From positions 1-64,000 of the forward strand of contig JAURZL010000019.1 in NCBI GenBank assembly GCA_030653365.1: DNA of 64,000 nt. Reading direction: 5' to 3'. The notes under the pieces are model-generated. The model saw only the letters and a program-made list of their open reading frames with translations, was not told the origin of the DNA and did no database searches. The DNA is from Anaerolineaceae bacterium. Lineage in GTDB: Bacteria > Chloroflexota > Anaerolineae > Anaerolineales > Anaerolineaceae. The position numbers and the translations under genes were made by a program. Positions 1-8,239 of the stretch are shown here, in pieces; position 1 is the stretch's first letter, and every line of letters starts with the position of its first letter.

Positions 1-142
1 GGAAATGGTAATGCCTGGTGACAATGTCAACATGATGGTCGAACTGATCGTCCCGGTTGCGTTGGAACAGGGTTCAAAATTTGCTATACGCGAAGGCGGC
101 CTGACTGTGGGCGCTGGCGTGATCACAAAGATTCTTAAGTAA
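1..142 (+). CDS. tuf: Elongation factor Tu, C-terminal end (partial)
   Basis: The window opens inside this gene; about 46 codons remain, reading from base 2 to a TAA at 140-142. The translation contains [20 protein letters not shown] and ends in [17 protein letters not shown], which is the conserved third (beta-barrel) domain end of EF-Tu, the GTPase that brings aminoacyl-tRNA to the ribosome. The GTPase domain lies outside the window. It is followed by rpmG, tRNA-Trp, secE and nusG, a common bacterial order (tuf-rpmG-secE-nusG-rplKAJL), which supports the call. Confidence 0.95.
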   Translation, partial: EMVMPGDNVNMMVELIVPVALEQGSKFAIREGGLTVGAGVITKILK

Positions 143-202
143 TTTATTGTAAAGGAGATGGGTGCAAACAGATCATGGATCATGTTGCGCCCGTGAAAGA
201 CT

Positions 203-370
203 ATGGCTTCAAAGAAAGATGTTCGCCCAGTAATCACATTTGCGTGTGGTGAATGTAAAGAGAGAAATTACACCTCTCAGAAGAACCGCCGTAATGACCC
301 GGGTCGTATGGAAATAAGTAAATACTGTCCGCGTTGTCGGAAGCATACTATGCATCGCGAGACGAAGTAA
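203..370 (+). CDS. rpmG: 50S ribosomal protein L33
   Basis: This 55-residue protein begins [18 protein letters not shown] and contains two CxxC pairs (CGEC near residues 15-18 and CPRC near 43-46), so it is the zinc-binding form of L33. Length and sequence match the family. An AAGGAGATG stretch lies about 45 bases upstream; nearer the start only a weak GTGAAAGA is seen. It sits 60 bases after tuf and about 60 bases before tRNA-Trp in the usual translation/secretion cluster. It is a structural component of the large ribosomal subunit near the E site. Confidence 0.96.
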   Translation: MASKKDVRPVITFACGECKERNYTSQKNRRNDPGRMEISKYCPRCRKHTMHRETK

Positions 371-428
371 CCTCATTGACAGTCATTTGTGGAATTCGTG
401 AATGAAAAATACAAATGACAGTCATCAC

Positions 429-502
429 AGGCGAGTAGCTCAATTTGGCAGAGCACCGGTCTCCAAAACCGGGGGTTGTGGGTTCAATTCCTGCCTCGCC
501 TG
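429..502 (+). tRNA. tRNA-Trp (anticodon CCA)
   Basis: A cloverleaf can be drawn: acceptor arm AGGCGAG (429-435) pairs with CTCGCCT (495-501), the anticodon stem CCGGT (456-460) pairs with ACCGG (468-472), and the seven-base loop CTCCAAA carries anticodon CCA at 463-465. The T-arm contains GGTTCAATTCC. No CCA tail is encoded. A tRNA-Trp just before secE is a common arrangement in bacteria. Confidence 0.96.
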
Positions 503-565
503 CCTGAAAGTTCCGACTACGCCGTCCAAACAGGCGGCGTTTTGGATGTAAAAAAGGAGAGAAAA

Positions 566-844
566 TTGGCAGCTAAGTTTCTAAAACCGAAAGAAAGTGA
601 AACAACTAAGCGTTCAGATAAGCGTTCAGATAAACCTTCGCATACCTCAAAGAAGAAACAAAACCGGGTAGCGCGTTGGTGGCGATCAACGATTGGAGAA
701 TTGCGCAAGGTTAGCTGGCCAACTCCACAAGAAGCCTGGCGATTAACGAAAGTCGTGTTAATCGTGGTTTTTGTTATGGCAGCAATTTTGGGATTATTAG
801 ATTTTGTGTTTTCTCGTTTAATTGCTGCTCTGGTAACTCTCTAA
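566..844 (+). CDS. secE: Preprotein translocase subunit SecE
   Basis: SecE is the essential clamp subunit of the SecYEG channel in the cytoplasmic membrane. The 92-residue product has a basic, Lys/Ser-rich N-terminal region (residues about 1-45), the SecE signature ELRKVSWPTPQEAW, and one C-terminal membrane span (LTKVVLIVVFVMAAILGLLDFVF). I choose the TTG at 566 because AAGGAG lies just upstream at 554-559; a longer in-frame reading from 476 would run through the tRNA-Trp gene and is not credible. nusG follows after 27 bases. Confidence 0.93.
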   Translation: MAAKFLKPKESETTKRSDKRSDKPSHTSKKKQNRVARWWRSTIGELRKVSWPTPQEAWRLTKVVLIVVFVMAAILGLLDFVFSRLIAALVTL

Positions 845-871
845 GAGTGAAAGTAAGTTGAAGGATAACTG

Positions 872-1510
872 ATGGAAGAAAATTTAAATAATCAGACAAA
901 TCCAGACGAAGAACCTGAAATTTTGGATATGGATGAAACTGAAGAAAAATCAGGTGCGGAAGAACTGGACACTGATTCACGTAATGGCGAAACACATTGG
1001 TATGTGATCCATTGTTATTCTGGTTATGAGAATAAAGTTCGCCATAATTTGGAACAACGAATTGATTCCATGGGCATGAAGGACAGGATATTTGACGTTG
1101 TTATCCCCACGCAGGAAGAAATAGAAGTCAAAGATGGTAAACGCCGAACTGTCGAACGCCATGTTTTTCCTGGATATGTTCTGGTTAATATGGTCATGAG
1201 TGAAGAGTCCTGGTATGTGGTACGGAATACGCCTGGCGTAACCGGGTTTGTGGGAATGGGAAACGAACCAACCCCATTGCGTAGTGATGAAGTATCACAA
1301 ATTCTTCGAAGAATGGAAGCAGAAGCTCCGCATGTGAAAGTATCATTCAAAGTTGGTGAAAGGGTGCGGATTGTCGACGGTCCTTTCAATGATTTCCGTG
1401 GTACCGTGGCAGAGATTGATCTGGATCGTACCAAAGTGCGCGTGATGGTCAATTTCTTTGGTCGAGAAACACCTGTCGAACTTGACTTTTTGCAGGTAGA
1501 AAAATCGTAA
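872..1510 (+). CDS. nusG: Transcription termination/antitermination protein NusG
   Basis: NusG binds RNA polymerase and couples it to Rho or to the ribosome. The 212-residue protein has an acidic N-terminal extension (about residues 1-40, rich in Glu/Asp), an NGN domain (THWYVIHCYSGYENKVRHNL onward, with FPGYVLVNM), and a C-terminal KOW domain (VGERVRIVDGPFNDFRGTV). The KOW domain is complete. Typical NusG is about 180 residues, and the acidic extension accounts for the extra length. It is 27 bases downstream of secE and is followed by rplK, the standard order. Confidence 0.97.
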   Translation: MEENLNNQTNPDEEPEILDMDETEEKSGAEELDTDSRNGETHWYVIHCYSGYENKVRHNLEQRIDSMGMKDRIFDVVIPTQEEIEVKDGKRRTVERHVFPGYVLVNMVMSEESWYVVRNTPGVTGFVGMGNEPTPLRSDEVSQILRRMEAEAPHVKVSFKVGERVRIVDGPFNDFRGTVAEIDLDRTKVRVMVNFFGRETPVELDFLQVEKS

Positions 1511-1540
1511 ATCTGGCACTTGTTTGAGTGCCTTAATATT

Positions 1541-1570
1541 GTGGGAGGATGAATAATCCGATAAAACCAC
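1541..1570 (+). promoter_or_regulatory. GTGGGAGG...ACCAC leader motif before rplK
   Basis: GTGGGAGGAT at 1541-1550 is followed by AACCAC ending at 1570, so a GTGG/CCAC helix can enclose an internal loop just before the rplK ribosome-binding site. The same arrangement recurs before rplA at 2015-2049. The repetition suggests an r-protein feedback site, possibly for L1; this is inference. A separate small hairpin, GGCACT-TGTTTG-AGTGCC, lies at 1515-1532. Confidence 0.4.
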
Positions 1571-1582
1571 GAAGGAGTTATA

Positions 1583-2008
1583 GTGGCAAAGAAATTTAAA
1601 GCATTTGTAAAGTTGGTGTTGACTGCTGGTAAAGCAAACCCAGCACCACCGGTCGGACCTGCGCTTGCGGCGCATGGTGTTAACATTATGGCCTTCTGCA
1701 AAGATTATAATGCCCGTACGCAAAACAAAGCGGGTGAAATTATTCCAGCAGAAATTTCCGTTTATACGGATGGTTCGTTCACATTTGTCCTTAAATCACC
1801 ACCGACAGCATTTTTGTTGAAAAAAGCTGCTGGCATTGAAAAAGGTTCTGCAATTCCGAACCGCGAAAAGGTCGGTAAGGTTACTCGTGATCAGGTGCGC
1901 GAAATTGCTGATATCAAGTTCAAAGATATGAACGCAGTTGATATGGAAGACGCTATGCGACAGGTTGAAGGTACTGCCCGCAACATGGGTATTACGGTGG
2001 CTGATTAG
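1583..2008 (+). CDS. rplK: 50S ribosomal protein L11
   Basis: The 141-residue product is full length for L11. It has the N-terminal proline-rich segment [21 protein letters not shown], which is contacted by translation factors, and a C-terminal rRNA-binding domain ([35 protein letters not shown]). The start is GTG at 1583, preceded by GAAGGAG. L11 forms part of the GTPase-associated centre of the 50S subunit. It is co-oriented with nusG upstream and rplA downstream. Confidence 0.97.
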   Translation: MAKKFKAFVKLVLTAGKANPAPPVGPALAAHGVNIMAFCKDYNARTQNKAGEIIPAEISVYTDGSFTFVLKSPPTAFLLKKAAGIEKGSAIPNREKVGKVTRDQVREIADIKFKDMNAVDMEDAMRQVEGTARNMGITVAD

Positions 2009-2014
2009 TTAATT

Positions 2015-2049
2015 GTGGGAGGGTAATTGAAATTACCCGCTGGAACCAC
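2015..2049 (+). promoter_or_regulatory. GTGGGAGG...ACCAC leader motif before rplA
   Basis: GTGGGAGGGTAATT (2015-2028) pairs internally with AATTACCC (2031-2038), and the outer GTGG can pair with CCAC at 2046-2049, immediately before the GAGGAG that serves rplA. It mirrors the motif before rplK. A role as an autoregulatory site for an L11-operon protein such as L1 is likely from context but not shown. Confidence 0.4.
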
Positions 2050-2060
2050 GAGGAGAAAAA

Positions 2061-2780
2061 ATGGCAAAAATAGGAAAGAAATTTAAAGCAGCGCTGGAAA
2101 AAGTTGATCGACAGAAGTATTACGATCCACGCGAAGCCCTGGAAATGGTTAAAGAGTTATCGTTTACAAAATTTGATGGGACAGTTGAAGTTCATTTACG
2201 AACCGGTTTGGATCCCCGACAGGCAGATCAGCAGGTTCGTGATGTTGTCGTTTTGCCCCATGGTTTGGGTAAAAGTGTGCGGGTTTTGGTTTTCGCACAG
2301 GGCGAAGGCGCTACATTGGCACGCGAAGCTGGTGCAGACTATGTCGCGGATGATGATGAATGGATCAAGAAAATTCAGGATGGTTTCACTGATTTTGATG
2401 TGGCTATCTCCACCCCGGATATGATGGGAAAAGCAGGCCGTTTGGGTCGAGTGCTTGGTCCACGTGGTTTAATGCCGAATCCAAAAGCTGGAACTGTTGT
2501 GCAGGCACAGGATTTGCCACGCACCATTGAAGAAGCAAAAGCTGGTCGTGTGGAATTCCGTCTGGACAAAACTGCCAATATCCATGCCCCGATTGGAAAA
2601 GTTTCATTTGATCTGGAGAAACTGTTTGAAAATTTATCAGCGTTGATGGAAGCAATTCGAAAAGCCAAGCCATCCGGCGCTAAAGGCAGCTATATCCGAC
2701 GTATTACAATTGCCTCTACCATGGGTCCCGGGATCAAGTTGGATACAACAGTAACACAGGCGATGAAAAATAAAGAGTAA
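2061..2780 (+). CDS. rplA: 50S ribosomal protein L1
   Basis: The 239-residue protein is full length for L1. It contains [26 protein letters not shown] and the family signature [21 protein letters not shown]1 forms the mobile L1 stalk at the ribosomal E site and in many bacteria represses its own operon by binding the mRNA. The start ATG follows GAGGAGAAAAA. It lies 52 bases after rplK, with the leader motif in between, and is followed by the L10 leader. Confidence 0.97.
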   Translation: MAKIGKKFKAALEKVDRQKYYDPREALEMVKELSFTKFDGTVEVHLRTGLDPRQADQQVRDVVVLPHGLGKSVRVLVFAQGEGATLAREAGADYVADDDEWIKKIQDGFTDFDVAISTPDMMGKAGRLGRVLGPRGLMPNPKAGTVVQAQDLPRTIEEAKAGRVEFRLDKTANIHAPIGKVSFDLEKLFENLSALMEAIRKAKPSGAKGSYIRRITIASTMGPGIKLDTTVTQAMKNKE

Positions 2781-2803
2781 TTAGATCTTAACATTGTGAA
2801 TAA

Positions 2804-2965
2804 ACCCGGTTGTGGTACAATTGGGTTTCACCGAAGAAAGCTGGAGCCTCAGGGCTTAAAAATTCCTGCCGAGGTGGAGACTGAAAGACGAAAAGCCTTT
2901 TCAAAAAGGTGGTACTGTCAAAATTGAAGTCTTTACTTTGGCAAAAAGTAAAGACTTTTTATTTT
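2804..2965 (+). ncRNA. L10 leader with intrinsic attenuator upstream of rplJ-rplL
   Basis: The region carries the hallmarks of the ribosomal protein L10 leader: a basal helix (AAACCCGGTTG pairing with CAATTGGGTTT at 2804-2830), the conserved CCTGCCGAGGTGG block near 2866-2878, and a hairpin CCTTTTCAAAAAGG. It ends in a perfect 13-bp stem, AAGTCTTTACTTT (2927-2939) with AAAGTAAAGACTT (2945-2957), followed by TTTATTTT (2958-2965). That is an intrinsic terminator placed just before the rplJ ribosome-binding site. L10 leaders are known to bind L10-L12. Control by premature termination here is inferred from the structure. Confidence 0.85.
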
Positions 2966-2990
2966 AGAAGAAGGAAGGAGGTGATTGTCG

Positions 2991-3506
2991 TTGGCTTTCA
3001 CCAAAAAACATAAAGGGAAAATGATGGCTCAGTATGAGCAATGGCTGCAAGGAAGTGAAGCAGTTTTCTTTCTTGAATTCAATAAAATGTCCATGAAAGA
3101 AATTGATGACTTGCGCAAAAAGGTTCGTGAAACGGGCAGTGAGATTCACGTTGTGAAAAACACACTATTGTCAAAAGCTTTCCAAAGCTCCGGAATCGAT
3201 CAGGAGTTTGAAATGGAAGGTACTACAATGGCCAGTTTTGCATTCAGTGATCCGCCTGCTTTGGCCAAAGTGTTCAAAGAAGCTACCAAGAAATCAGAAG
3301 TTTTCGTGGTTAAAGGTGGTTATCTGGGATCTCGTAAGATCAGTCAGAAAGATGTCGAATCTCTGGCAGAATTACCTGGTTTACCAGTGTTACGCGCTAC
3401 CCTGTTAGGTTTGATCAATTCACCAGCCAGTAAACTGGTTCGTACGATTGCAGAACCTGCACGTGGATTGGCTGCTGTTGTTAAAGCTTATTCTGAACAA
3501 GGATAA
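2991..3506 (+). CDS. rplJ: 50S ribosomal protein L10
   Basis: L10 anchors the L7/L12 stalk to the 50S subunit. The product has the expected length (171 residues) and features: KMSMKEIDDLRKKVRETGSEI with VVKNTLLSKAF in the rRNA-binding domain, and a C-terminal helix for L12 dimers. The TTG at 2991 is preferred because AAGGAGGTG (2974-2982) is about nine bases upstream. Another TTG at 2985 would be too close to that site. Expression is expected to be set by the preceding L10 leader. Confidence 0.95.
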   Translation: MAFTKKHKGKMMAQYEQWLQGSEAVFFLEFNKMSMKEIDDLRKKVRETGSEIHVVKNTLLSKAFQSSGIDQEFEMEGTTMASFAFSDPPALAKVFKEATKKSEVFVVKGGYLGSRKISQKDVESLAELPGLPVLRATLLGLINSPASKLVRTIAEPARGLAAVVKAYSEQG

Positions 3507-3575
3507 GAAGAAAATTTATTAAAAAACCTGGAAACAGGGAAAAAATTATCAAAAACACTTAAGGAGTGATTAGAA

Positions 3576-3953
3576 ATGGCTAATTTAGATAAAATTGTTG
3601 ATATGTTGAGCGAGCTTACCGTTTTGGAAGCTGCTGACCTGGTCAAGTTGTTGGAAGAAAAATGGGGCGTTTCCGCCGCCGCACCTGTTGCCGCTATGGC
3701 AGCTGCTGGTCCTGTTGCTGTTGTTGAAGAAGTTGAAGAACAGACTGAATTTGATGTTGTTCTGAAGAGCGCTGGTCCCAAGAAAATTGAAACCATTAAA
3801 GTTATCCGCCAACTCACCAACCTGGGTCTCGTTGAAGCCAAAAATATGGCCGAAGCTGCAGACTCAAAGGTACTCACCGGCGTTTCCAAAGAAGCTGCTG
3901 AAGATGCCAAGAAGAAATTGGTTGAAGCAGGCGCTGAAGTAGTGGTTGCCTAA
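3576..3953 (+). CDS. rplL: 50S ribosomal protein L7/L12
   Basis: The 125-residue protein has the N-terminal dimerisation helices ([27 protein letters not shown]), an Ala/Val-rich hinge (about residues 34-50), and the conserved factor-binding domain ([22 protein letters not shown] and [12 protein letters not shown]). It forms the multicopy stalk that recruits translational GTPases. AAGGAGTG precedes the ATG. A terminator follows directly, so rpoB-rpoC, often found next, are not linked here; the next gene is lexA on the other strand. Confidence 0.97.
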   Translation: MANLDKIVDMLSELTVLEAADLVKLLEEKWGVSAAAPVAAMAAAGPVAVVEEVEEQTEFDVVLKSAGPKKIETIKVIRQLTNLGLVEAKNMAEAADSKVLTGVSKEAAEDAKKKLVEAGAEVVVA

Positions 3954-3973
3954 TCCTTTTCGGAAAAAAATAG

Positions 3974-4005
3974 AAAAACGGCTGTGTTTGTCAGCCGTTT
4001 TTTGA
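3974..4005 (+). terminator. Intrinsic terminator after rplL
   Basis: AAAAACGGCTG (3974-3984), a short loop and CAGCCGTTTTTT (3992-4003) form an 11-bp stem ending in a T tract. It closes the ribosomal protein operon. Confidence 0.92.
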
Positions 4006-4025
4006 TTCCGTTTATCTCGCGGTCT

Positions 4026-4083
4026 GGGTGTTTTTTTCGCCGTAATGGCTGTTGTAAACAACCGCCAACCCTGGTTTATTAAT
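4026..4083 (+). repeat. Dispersed intergenic repeat, copy A (degenerate arms)
   Basis: GGGTGTTTTTTTCGCCG is followed by AACCGCCAACCCTGG and TTTATTAA. The tail matches the copies at 13011-13071 and 45366-45428, while the right arm of the palindrome is altered. It lies between the convergent rplL and lexA genes. Confidence 0.65.
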
Positions 4084-4146
4084 ACCGTTATCGTGTTCCT
4101 TTTAACCAGGCAAGAAAAAAAATGTCAGTTGGAAGATTTTGGTTAT

Positions 4147-4878
4147 TTAAAGTATTTCGCTCTTGTATTGGCGGATAACCATCACGACTTTACCCATGAT
4201 CCGTAACGCTTCCGGATTGTCGATATAAATAGGATCCATGGTGGGATTGGCGGGTTGGAGGCGGATGCGGCTCTTTTCTTTGTAGAAGTATTTCAGGGTC
4301 GTTTCGTCTTTATCATCCAGCCAGACAGCAACCATTTCACCATTATTCGCCTGACTTGAGGGACGAATGATGATCAAATCGCCATCGTTTACCATGGCAT
4401 CGATCATTGAATCGCCCTGAACTTCGAGGGCAAAGAGATCGCTGACGCGTTCACGGGCAGGTAAAAGGCTACGGGCAATCTCCACACCGCTTTCCGGATC
4501 AAAGTAATTGAAGTCTGAACTTGGCATGGGGATGGGAGAACTGGCGACAATACGGCCACGCAGAGGAATGGAGACAAGTGAATCGACCAATGTATTGACA
4601 GCACGTGCGGTATCTCTGACCTTTGTTGAAATGGCTTTTCCAGCAGAGCGCATGGGTTTCAATACACGAATACTACGGGAGATGCGTCCCTCGCGGGAAA
4701 TGTATTCTTTCTCTTCAAGCTGGTTAAGATAATAATCCACCAGTGAAGTGGATTTCACGTCAATTGCATCTCCAATTTCACGGATGGAAGGGGAGTATCC
4801 AAATTCATCAATGAATTCGGTCAGATATTCCATGATTCTGCGGTGGCGGTCACTGAGACCTTCTCTTTTTCTCGCCAT
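4147..4878 (-). CDS. lexA: LexA-type SOS repressor
   Basis: LexA represses DNA-damage genes until RecA filaments stimulate its self-cleavage. The 243-residue protein has a winged helix-turn-helix (residues about 1-70; RHRRIMEYLTEFIDEFGYSPSIREI) and a C-terminal S24 peptidase domain with the catalytic Ser in VQGDSMIDAM and Lys in TTLKYFYKE. The cleavage region reads GRIVASSP, where the usual Ala-Gly pair is Ala-Ser. The linker, about 40 residues between the domains, is longer than in Escherichia coli LexA (about 200 residues). CACTCCTT just upstream (AAGGAGTG on the coding strand) is the ribosome-binding site. The promoter contains an SOS-type box, so autoregulation is likely. Confidence 0.92.
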   Translation of the reverse strand: MARKREGLSDRHRRIMEYLTEFIDEFGYSPSIREIGDAIDVKSTSLVDYYLNQLEEKEYISREGRISRSIRVLKPMRSAGKAISTKVRDTARAVNTLVDSLVSIPLRGRIVASSPIPMPSSDFNYFDPESGVEIARSLLPARERVSDLFALEVQGDSMIDAMVNDGDLIIIRPSSQANNGEMVAVWLDDKDETTLKYFYKEKSRIRLQPANPTMDPIYIDNPEALRIMGKVVMVIRQYKSEIL

Positions 4879-4912
4879 GTTACACTCCTTAATAATCGAA
4901 TATTTGTACTAT

Positions 4913-4942
4913 ATAATAACACGAACAAGTGTCCTATGTCAA
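4913..4942 (-). promoter_or_regulatory. lexA promoter with embedded SOS-type operator
   Basis: On the minus strand a TTGACA -35 (4937-4942) and a TATTAT -10 (4913-4918) are separated by 18 bases. The spacer contains AGGACACTTGTTCG (4922-4935), which matches the Gram-positive type SOS box CGAAC-N4-GTTCG except at two positions of one half-site. A repressor bound here would block RNA polymerase directly. Confidence 0.8.
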
Positions 4943-5176
4943 GTACTTATTTAGTCGAAAGGGAAAAGTCTGAAGCTGTAAGGAGAGGAGAATAGCGGTT
5001 TTATTTTTGATTGTACAGGATTTAGAATTCAAATTTCTGACTAGGTCAGGTAAAGTTATGGATAGTTTTAATCAACCCCTACCATCATCTGGTTTGGTTT
5101 CTTAATGGCTTAAGAACTCAATAACTTATATTTCAACCATATAATTATTATTAAAGGAGTAAGGCACATCTATTCT

Positions 5177-5698
5177 ATGGATCAAAAGGAAAGAATTATG
5201 GACTCATTTAATGATGCGATGAAGGAATATAAAAATCAAATGCAGCTAGGGGTGATTTCCAAGGCTTATCGGGGAATCATGGATTATCTGTTGGGCTTGA
5301 AAGCTTACCTTAAAGCAGAATACCCTGAATATAATGTTTCGGGCAGCATGTATTTCGGTTATATGGATATGACCTATTTTTCCTTCTTTCCAGATTCGCT
5401 TAAACAACGAAACCTTAAAGCTGGGATTGTCTTTATCCATGAGACCTGTCAATTTGAGGTCTGGCTGTTCGGGGTGAACAAGCAGGTTCAAAATCAATAT
5501 TGGAAAATAATTAAGGACAGTGGTTGGAGCCAATATAAACTAGTTGAAACGACAAAGGGCGAGGATGCGATCCTCACTCATGTTCTGACGGAGAATCCGA
5601 ATTTTGATGATCTGGAATCTGTGACAGATCAAATTGAAAGCGGAACTTTGAAATTTATATCGGATGTTGAGAATTTCTTTTCAAAACTACAATTGTGA
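5177..5698 (+). CDS. Uncharacterised cytoplasmic protein (DUF7000-like)
   Basis: I do not recognise a function. The 173-residue product is soluble, with no signal peptide or membrane span. It begins with a helical stretch (MDSFNDAMKEYKNQMQLG, then YRGIMDYLLGLKAYLKAEYP) and has a central aromatic segment (GYMDMTYFSFFP) and FEVWLFGVNKQVQ. This layout resembles the domain of unknown function DUF7000, but I cannot confirm that. The ATG at 5198 has a closer AAGGAAAG ribosome-binding site and may be the true start (166 residues). The gene stands alone between lexA and a region without genes. Confidence 0.7.
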   Translation: MDQKERIMDSFNDAMKEYKNQMQLGVISKAYRGIMDYLLGLKAYLKAEYPEYNVSGSMYFGYMDMTYFSFFPDSLKQRNLKAGIVFIHETCQFEVWLFGVNKQVQNQYWKIIKDSGWSQYKLVETTKGEDAILTHVLTENPNFDDLESVTDQIESGTLKFISDVENFFSKLQL

Positions 5699-6006
5699 AG
5701 TGAATTTAGGCTTATATTCATAGAATTTCTATTATGGGTTTTGTCCTGGGGGATTTTACCGATTTCCCAGACTCATTGTTCACACGCCCACATTTCTGGT
5801 TTTTTTGTTTTTATTCTGGTTGAACAATCTAATAATTTTTTACAGGCCGACACGTTCATATCCCAAGAGGAGTGAAAAGATGTCAATTCATTCCTCTATT
5901 TTATTAGTGGTCTTTTATCGTATGTCTCTGCTGGATAACAAAACTGATAAGTTTACAACAAAGATAACTACCTATAATAAAATTATGATCTTCATAGGAA
6001 AAATGA
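5699..6006. other. Intergenic stretch with no recognised feature
   Basis: About 300 bases of AT-rich sequence. I see no RNA gene, strong hairpin or convincing promoter. A 69-codon reading at 5805-6014 has no ribosome-binding site and overlaps the next gene, so it is not called. Confidence 0.5.
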
Positions 6007-6690
6007 ATGAATAAAAATATTGTCATTATTGGGGCTGTAATAAATTCAATCATTTGTTTTTCCATTGGAATTTCAACCATTCCCTTTGATCGTTTGAATA
6101 CCCCAACCCCTACTATTCAAAATACCAGGATTATTTTGCCTACGATCATCCCTACGCAAACTCCAACTCCGAGACCGACAGAAAACCCATTCCAGGGAGA
6201 GTTTTATCAGGAAGATCTTTTTGATTTTATTTTTGATTTCTCTGATGTGTATGAGTTAATACTCGATCAGGAAAATACTGATTTAATAACCGATCAAGGT
6301 ATCAGAATGTTTTATGTCCGTTTCATTAATCCTGATATGAATGATGGTGAAATTGGTTCTTTAAGGTACAGTATTGTTATTTATCCAGAAATTTCGGATG
6401 CAATCACAAAGTACGATGAATCATACAATATTTTAACAACTGGAGGGGGATATACTTTACTAAGCGAGACCACCATTCTGGATGACTATCCCGTTTCTTT
6501 ATTTCTAAAAACAGAAGAGGATGATGGTTATGAAATGAGGTTTCTAACCAGAACAAAGACCGTTTACTTTGATACAGCCGGTTTCATAATCATCCCTTCT
6601 TCATTGGATCGTGAAACAAATTTAAACCTTTTTATGGAATTAATGAATACACTTCATTTCCATGTGATAAATGAATTATCTGCGTTTTAG
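6007..6690 (+). CDS. Membrane-anchored extracytoplasmic protein of unknown function
   Basis: The 227-residue product starts with one hydrophobic segment (IVIIGAVINSIICFSIGIS) that acts as a signal anchor, followed by a Thr/Pro linker (TPTPTIQ..., PTQTPTPRPT, to about residue 60). A folded acidic domain then follows (FQGEFYQEDLFDFIFDFSDVYELI...). No lipobox Cys is positioned well. Similar Thr/Pro linkers occur in other exported proteins of this window (10178, 31611, 42096, 47724). The function is not recognisable. The next gene, gatB, is convergent. Confidence 0.7.
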   Translation: MNKNIVIIGAVINSIICFSIGISTIPFDRLNTPTPTIQNTRIILPTIIPTQTPTPRPTENPFQGEFYQEDLFDFIFDFSDVYELILDQENTDLITDQGIRMFYVRFINPDMNDGEIGSLRYSIVIYPEISDAITKYDESYNILTTGGGYTLLSETTILDDYPVSLFLKTEEDDGYEMRFLTRTKTVYFDTAGFIIIPSSLDRETNLNLFMELMNTLHFHVINELSAF

Positions 6691-6739
6691 ATTCTTTAAA
6701 TTTTCTTGAACAATCCCTCGGAAACAATCCCAATCAAAT

Positions 6740-8176
6740 TTACTTCTTCAACAACTCCAGCAAAATCTGCGTTGCCAGCTTGGGATCGGCTTTACCGCGC
6801 ATTTCGCGCATGACCTGGCCAGTGAACCAGCTGATCAGGGTTTCTTTTCCAGCACGGAATGCTTCGACTTCCTTTGGATTAGATGCTACAATTTTCTCAG
6901 CCACGACGCGGATGGTGGAGTCGTCACTGACCAGTCCCAATCCTTCGGTCTCGACAATGCTTTTTGGGGATTTTCCACTGGTTTCCACCTTATCCAGCAA
7001 ACTCTTGCCTGTGGAGGTGTTAATCTGCCCGGCATCCACCATTTTCAGGATTTCCGCCAGGTATTGAGGGGTTAGTTGTAGCTGGTTGGCAGTCTTACCA
7101 CTATCATTCAACATACGCATAATGTCGTTCATCAGATAGTTGGAGACCTTCTTAGGGTCGCCTGCGTACAAACGAACAGCACTTTCAAAGTAGTCCGAGA
7201 GATTACGTTCACCAGTCAGGATGTCGGCATCGTATTCGGGGAGTTTGTATTCAGCGACGAAACGGGCTTTGCGTTCCATTGGGAGTTCAGGAAAATCTGC
7301 AAGAATTTGATCCAGCCATGCCTGGGTGAGATCGATGGGCAGCAGGTCCGGTTCACGGAAGTAGCGATAATCAGCCTCGGTCTCTTTTGATCGCATCTTG
7401 CGCAGTTCATTCTTCTCTTCATCCCAATCGAGAGTCCAGGCCTGCACGCGGTTACCCGCTTCCACCTCGCGGATCTGGCGCTCAACCTCGTGCTCGATGG
7501 CGTTGCGTACGTTATCAATGGAATTGACGTTCTTAATTTCCGTCTTTGTGAAGAGCTGGTCGGAGCCTTTGGGTCGTATGGAGACATTGGCATCGCAGCG
7601 TAAATGTCCTTTTTCCATATCCGCCTCTGAGACACCTAACCAGCGTAGCAGTTGTCGAAGGCGGATCAGGTATTGGGAGGCTTCGTTGGCGGAGCGCAGA
7701 TCCGGTCCGGTGACCATTTCGATCAAAGGGACCCCACAGCGGTTGAAATCAATCAGTCGCTGCTTGCCAGCATTTTTTGTCTTGCCGGCATCCTCTTCCA
7801 GATGTAACTTATGGATACTCACCCGGCGGGTATATCCTTCCGGCATTGGGAGATCCAGGTAACCACCACTGGCAAGCGACATGTCATATTGGGAGATCTG
7901 ATAACCCTTGGGCAGATCGGGGTAGAAATAGTTTTTGCGATCAAAGAAGGAACGCATCCGGATTTCGGATTGCATTGCTCTGGCAAGTAAAACACCTTTT
8001 TCCACCACGGCTACGTTGAGAACAGGCAGTACGCCAGGTAAACCTGTGCAAACCGGGCAGATATTGGTGTTGGGTTCATCATCCCATGAATCTGCCTTAC
8101 AGGCACAAAAGATTTTTGTTTTTGTATTTAACTGGATATGCGTTTCCAGGCCAATGACGACTTCATATTCGGTCAT
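6740..8176 (-). CDS. gatB: Aspartyl/glutamyl-tRNA amidotransferase subunit B
   Basis: GatB recognises misacylated Glu-tRNA(Gln) or Asp-tRNA(Asn) and supplies the kinase step of the GatCAB transamidation. The 478 residues match the family length. Visible features are EVVIGLETHIQLNTKTKIFC at the N-terminus, two Cys pairs (CAC and CPVC, probable zinc site), and KNYFYPDLPKGYQISQYD with FNRCGVPLIEMVTGPD. The C-terminal YqeY/tail domain ends in LKK. It is the third gene of gatC-gatA-gatB, about 60 bases after gatA. Confidence 0.97.
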   Translation of the reverse strand: MTEYEVVIGLETHIQLNTKTKIFCACKADSWDDEPNTNICPVCTGLPGVLPVLNVAVVEKGVLLARAMQSEIRMRSFFDRKNYFYPDLPKGYQISQYDMSLASGGYLDLPMPEGYTRRVSIHKLHLEEDAGKTKNAGKQRLIDFNRCGVPLIEMVTGPDLRSANEASQYLIRLRQLLRWLGVSEADMEKGHLRCDANVSIRPKGSDQLFTKTEIKNVNSIDNVRNAIEHEVERQIREVEAGNRVQAWTLDWDEEKNELRKMRSKETEADYRYFREPDLLPIDLTQAWLDQILADFPELPMERKARFVAEYKLPEYDADILTGERNLSDYFESAVRLYAGDPKKVSNYLMNDIMRMLNDSGKTANQLQLTPQYLAEILKMVDAGQINTSTGKSLLDKVETSGKSPKSIVETEGLGLVSDDSTIRVVAEKIVASNPKEVEAFRAGKETLISWFTGQVMREMRGKADPKLATQILLELLKK

Positions 8177-8239
8177 GCAATCCTCCAGGTATTATTATGT
8201 AAGGGGTATTTGCGGGAAATTTCAACCATGAATTCACCT

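Noticed and set aside
476-565. Longer secE reading starting inside tRNA-Trp
   Set aside because: It overlaps the tRNA gene and has no ribosome-binding site, while TTG 566 has AAGGAG upstream.
1024-1701. Long minus-strand reading frame (225 codons) opposite nusG and rplK
   Set aside because: It lies antisense to two clear genes, has no recognisable motif and no start signal; it is a shadow of the coding frames.
5805-6014. 69-codon open frame in the intergenic stretch
   Set aside because: No ribosome-binding site, overlaps the start of the next gene, and the translation shows no domain.
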